Shown piece after piece: positions 59,966 to 61,667 of a stretch of 61,667 nt of DNA. A program made the translations under genes and the position numbers. The notes below the pieces were generated by a model. It ran no database searches and had not been told where the DNA came from. It worked only from the letters and a program-made list of their open reading frames with translations. Each line of letters begins with the position of its first letter. Within the stretch, counting starts at the first letter, position 1. Origin of the DNA: Herbaspirillum frisingense (lineage in GTDB: Bacteria > Pseudomonadota > Gammaproteobacteria > Burkholderiales > Burkholderiaceae_D); contig WNDX01000006.1 in the NCBI GenBank assembly GCA_009914615.1, forward strand, positions 1-61,667, given 5' to 3'.

Positions 59966-61003
59966 CTACGGCTGCGTGCTGTTTTTTTCCGGCGCAGCGG
60001 CCAGGTTGATCCAGTAGCGCGTATGGCGCTCAACGCGTATCGGGAAAGCCAGCTCCAGCGCCTCCAGGATGCGGTCGCTGCCGTCCAGCGGGAACACGCC
60101 GGTGATGCGGATGGCGGCAACGTCCTCATCCACGCTGAGCAGGCCGCGCCGATAACGCGCCAGCTCGGCGACCAGCTCGCCCAACGGGCGGTCGCGCACC
60201 ACCAGCATGCCCTGGATCCAGGCTTGCCCGTTGGGATCGAGCGCCGCGATCTCGGCCACGGCGGCGGCGTCGAACACGGCTTGCCGCCCGGCCTCCAGCA
60301 CCAAGCCTCCGTCGACACCGTGACGCGGCGAAATGCGCACCGCGCCTTCCATCACCTCCACCTTGCTCAGTCCTCCACCGCCGAAGAAGTCGTCCGGCCT
60401 GAGCTGGCGCACGATGAAGTGCGTGCCCAGCGCGCGCACCCGGCCCTGGGCCGTATCGACCACGAAGGGCTGGGCGCGCCATACCGGATCGTGTGCCGTC
60501 TCGATCATGATCGCGCCGCGCCGCAAGGCGACCCGGCGCAAGCCATCCTCGAAACGGATATCGACGGCGCTGTCGGTATCCATGACCATCCTGCTGCCGT
60601 CCGGCAGCGTCAGTTCGCGCCGTTCGCCCACACCGGTGCGGTGGTGGGCGGCCAGCGCGATCAGTTCATGGCGGCCGCCATGGCACAGCGCGCCGAGCGC
60701 GGTCGCCCCCACCAGGCCCAGCACATGACGCCGCGATATCCGCGGGCGCGCGGCCCGGGTGTTGCCGCGCAGCGCCTGCCCGGCTGCCTGCGCCGGCATG
60801 CCCTGCAAGGCGGACTGGAAACCGCGCACGGCTTCCCAATACTGGCGATGGGCCGGATCGGCCTCCAGCCAACGGGTGAAATCCTGGCGTTCCTGCGTCG
60901 TCACTTCCCCGGACGCCAGCACCACGAACCAGTTCAAGGCCTGGTCGAGCGCGTCGCCGGCGCAAACCGTGCGTTTTTTGGGGCGCAAGGAAATCACGGA
61001 CAT
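59966..61003 (-). CDS. fecR: FecR-type anti-sigma/sigma regulator
   Basis: The 345-residue membrane regulator has a cytoplasmic N-terminal DUF4880-like part (DALDQALNWFVVLASGEVTT, FTRWLEADPAHRQYWEAVRG), a single helix region after RRHVLGLVGATALGALCHGG and a periplasmic FecR core (ERRELTLPDGSRMVMDTDSA, GLVLEAGRQAVFD). Its C-terminal STN-like segment ends NSTQP. FecR relays receptor occupancy to FecI. It appears intact, but both its partners here are damaged: the sigma factor gene is cut by an IS and the receptor is deleted, so this signalling unit should be inactive. Confidence 0.9.
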   Translation of the reverse strand: MSVISLRPKKRTVCAGDALDQALNWFVVLASGEVTTQERQDFTRWLEADPAHRQYWEAVRGFQSALQGMPAQAAGQALRGNTRAARPRISRRHVLGLVGATALGALCHGGRHELIALAAHHRTGVGERRELTLPDGSRMVMDTDSAVDIRFEDGLRRVALRRGAIMIETAHDPVWRAQPFVVDTAQGRVRALGTHFIVRQLRPDDFFGGGGLSKVEVMEGAVRISPRHGVDGGLVLEAGRQAVFDAAAVAEIAALDPNGQAWIQGMLVVRDRPLGELVAELARYRRGLLSVDEDVAAIRITGVFPLDGSDRILEALELAFPIRVERHTRYWINLAAAPEKNSTQP

Positions 61004-61019
61004 GGACGTTCGCCTCTTT

Positions 61020-61525
61020 TCAGCGGGACGCCGGCGCAGCGCCCGGATCCTGCATCGCCAGGAAGCAGGCGCGGGTCGCCGTCAGCATGTGTTTGCGCAC
61101 GGTGGCCACGGCGATGCCCAGCGCGTCGGCGATAGCGCTGTAGGTCATCCCGTCGAACTGGGACATGAAGAAGGCCTCGCGCACCTTGGCCGGCAAGCCC
61201 GCCAGCGCACAGTCGATGGCGCCCAAGGTCTGCAGCACGATCATGGTGTCTTCATGGGAGGGGGAAACCGCTTCGGGCAAGGCTGCCAGCGCCTCGAGAT
61301 AGGCTGCCTCCAGCTTGCGGCGACGATACAGGTCGATCACCAGATTATGGGCGATGCGCACCAGATACGGGCGCGCTTCTTCCGGCCTGGGCATGGTGCG
61401 GCCGGTGGCCACGCGCACATAGGTATCCTGCGCCAGGTCGGCGGCATCGCCGCTGTTGCCCAGCTTGCGCTGCAGCCACTGCACCAGCCAGCCGTGATGG
61501 CCGCTATACATCTGATGCAGAGGAT
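61020..61525 (-). pseudogene. fecI: FecI-type ECF sigma factor, 5' end cut off by IS insertion
   Basis: Read leftward from the IS junction near 61525, the frame gives PLHQMYSGHHGWLVQWLQRK and continues through region 2 (DAADLAQDTYVRVATGRT, YLVRIAHNLVIDLYRRRKLE). Region 4 (LAGLPAKVREAFFMSQFDG, IADALGIAVATVRKHM) runs to a stop at 61020, 17 bases before fecR. Family members have about ten residues and a start upstream of this point, exactly where the IS begins. An internal ATG at 61511 could restart translation and lose only the extreme N-terminus, so partial function cannot be ruled out. Confidence 0.85.
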
Positions 61526-61667
61526 TGACCTGCCCCCGGAATATCCGTACAGGTCAAAACTAGAGGTAAGGTTGCTTCTCAGCGCCCCGAAGCGGGCAAG
61601 GAGTAGCCATGAAACGATCGAGATTTAGCGAAGAGCAAATCGCCTATGCGTTGCGATTGGCCGAGGG
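61526..61667 (+). mobile_element. IS3-family element (IS407-group type), left end only
   Basis: The terminal motif TGACCTGCCCCC, starting at about 61526-61527, is characteristic of IS407-like IS3 elements. It is followed by a leader and orfA. The element runs past the window end. It lies in the 5' end of the fecI gene. Its terminal sequence and OrfA differ from the element at the left edge. Confidence 0.85.
61609..61667 (+). CDS. IS3-family transposase OrfA, N-terminus only
   Basis: Nineteen to twenty codons are visible, reading MKRSRFSEEQIAYALRLAE, the stereotyped start of IS407-group OrfA, with AAGGAG upstream. OrfB and the remaining part lie outside the window. Confidence 0.88.
   Translation, partial: MKRSRFSEEQIAYALRLAE

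Overview
The window looks like a chromosomal segment of a GC-rich betaproteobacterium, most likely Oxalobacteraceae close to Herbaspirillum. This rests on codon and GC style, the gene set (Burkholderiales-type purL, patatin-barrel protein, QueE with a CX14CX2C cluster, a YbbA/TesA divergent pair) and the absence of phage or plasmid genes. I see no tRNA, rRNA or CRISPR. Most of the window is dense housekeeping and catabolic gene content, but it begins and ends inside two different IS3-family elements and carries an unusual number of damaged genes.

Layout. 0-5 kb: an IS interrupts an outer-membrane porin, followed by purL (minus strand). 5.8-15 kb: a DadA-like oxidase, bifunctional NAD(P)HX repair enzyme, an EamA permease, an orphan YbbA-type ATPase divergent from the TesA-like esterase, a class I amidotransferase, ppiD, and a TonB-C-like lipoprotein. 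15.5-20.9 kb: a 2-aminoethylphosphonate-type ABC importer (ATPase, fused permease, binding protein) with an FAD oxidase of phosphonate clusters. 21-25.5 kb: a 2-hydroxycarboxylate transporter, leuCD-type hydro-lyase and divergent LysR. 25.8-31.8 kb: an MHS-type symporter with a large inserted loop, then LysR / CitMHS transporter / AtuA-like two-gene set. 32-38 kb: purT, nadB, a small monooxygenase, and a patatin outer-membrane protein. 38-43.4 kb: LysR, a D-threonine-aldolase-fold enzyme, an ornithine-cyclodeaminase-fold enzyme, a Cys-nucleophile hydrolase and a MASE1 membrane protein. 43.6-52.3 kb: a FecI/receptor chimera behind a Fur-like box, nadAC, an ABC-F protein, DUF1439, ldcA-tadA-queD-queE. 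52.6-55 kb: TetR with two operator-like palindromes and an SDR/epimerase pair. 55-61.6 kb: a MacA-MacB fusion without ATPase, a DUF4198 protein, AraC, and a decayed fecIRA set cut by an IS.

The biological themes are dicarboxylate/tricarboxylate and phosphonate uptake, NAD and queuosine metabolism, and iron signalling. The strongest anomaly is a pattern: at least four genes have a single-base deletion whose reversal restores a family-typical protein (DMT permease, 2-hydroxycarboxylate transporter, D-threonine-aldolase-like enzyme, TonB receptor). Three further loci look like deletion-fusions that keep a long open frame (FecI-receptor, MacA-MacB, receptor with its middle missing). These may be real gene decay or assembly/sequencing errors; raw reads would decide. 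All product names come from reading the translated sequences without a database search.
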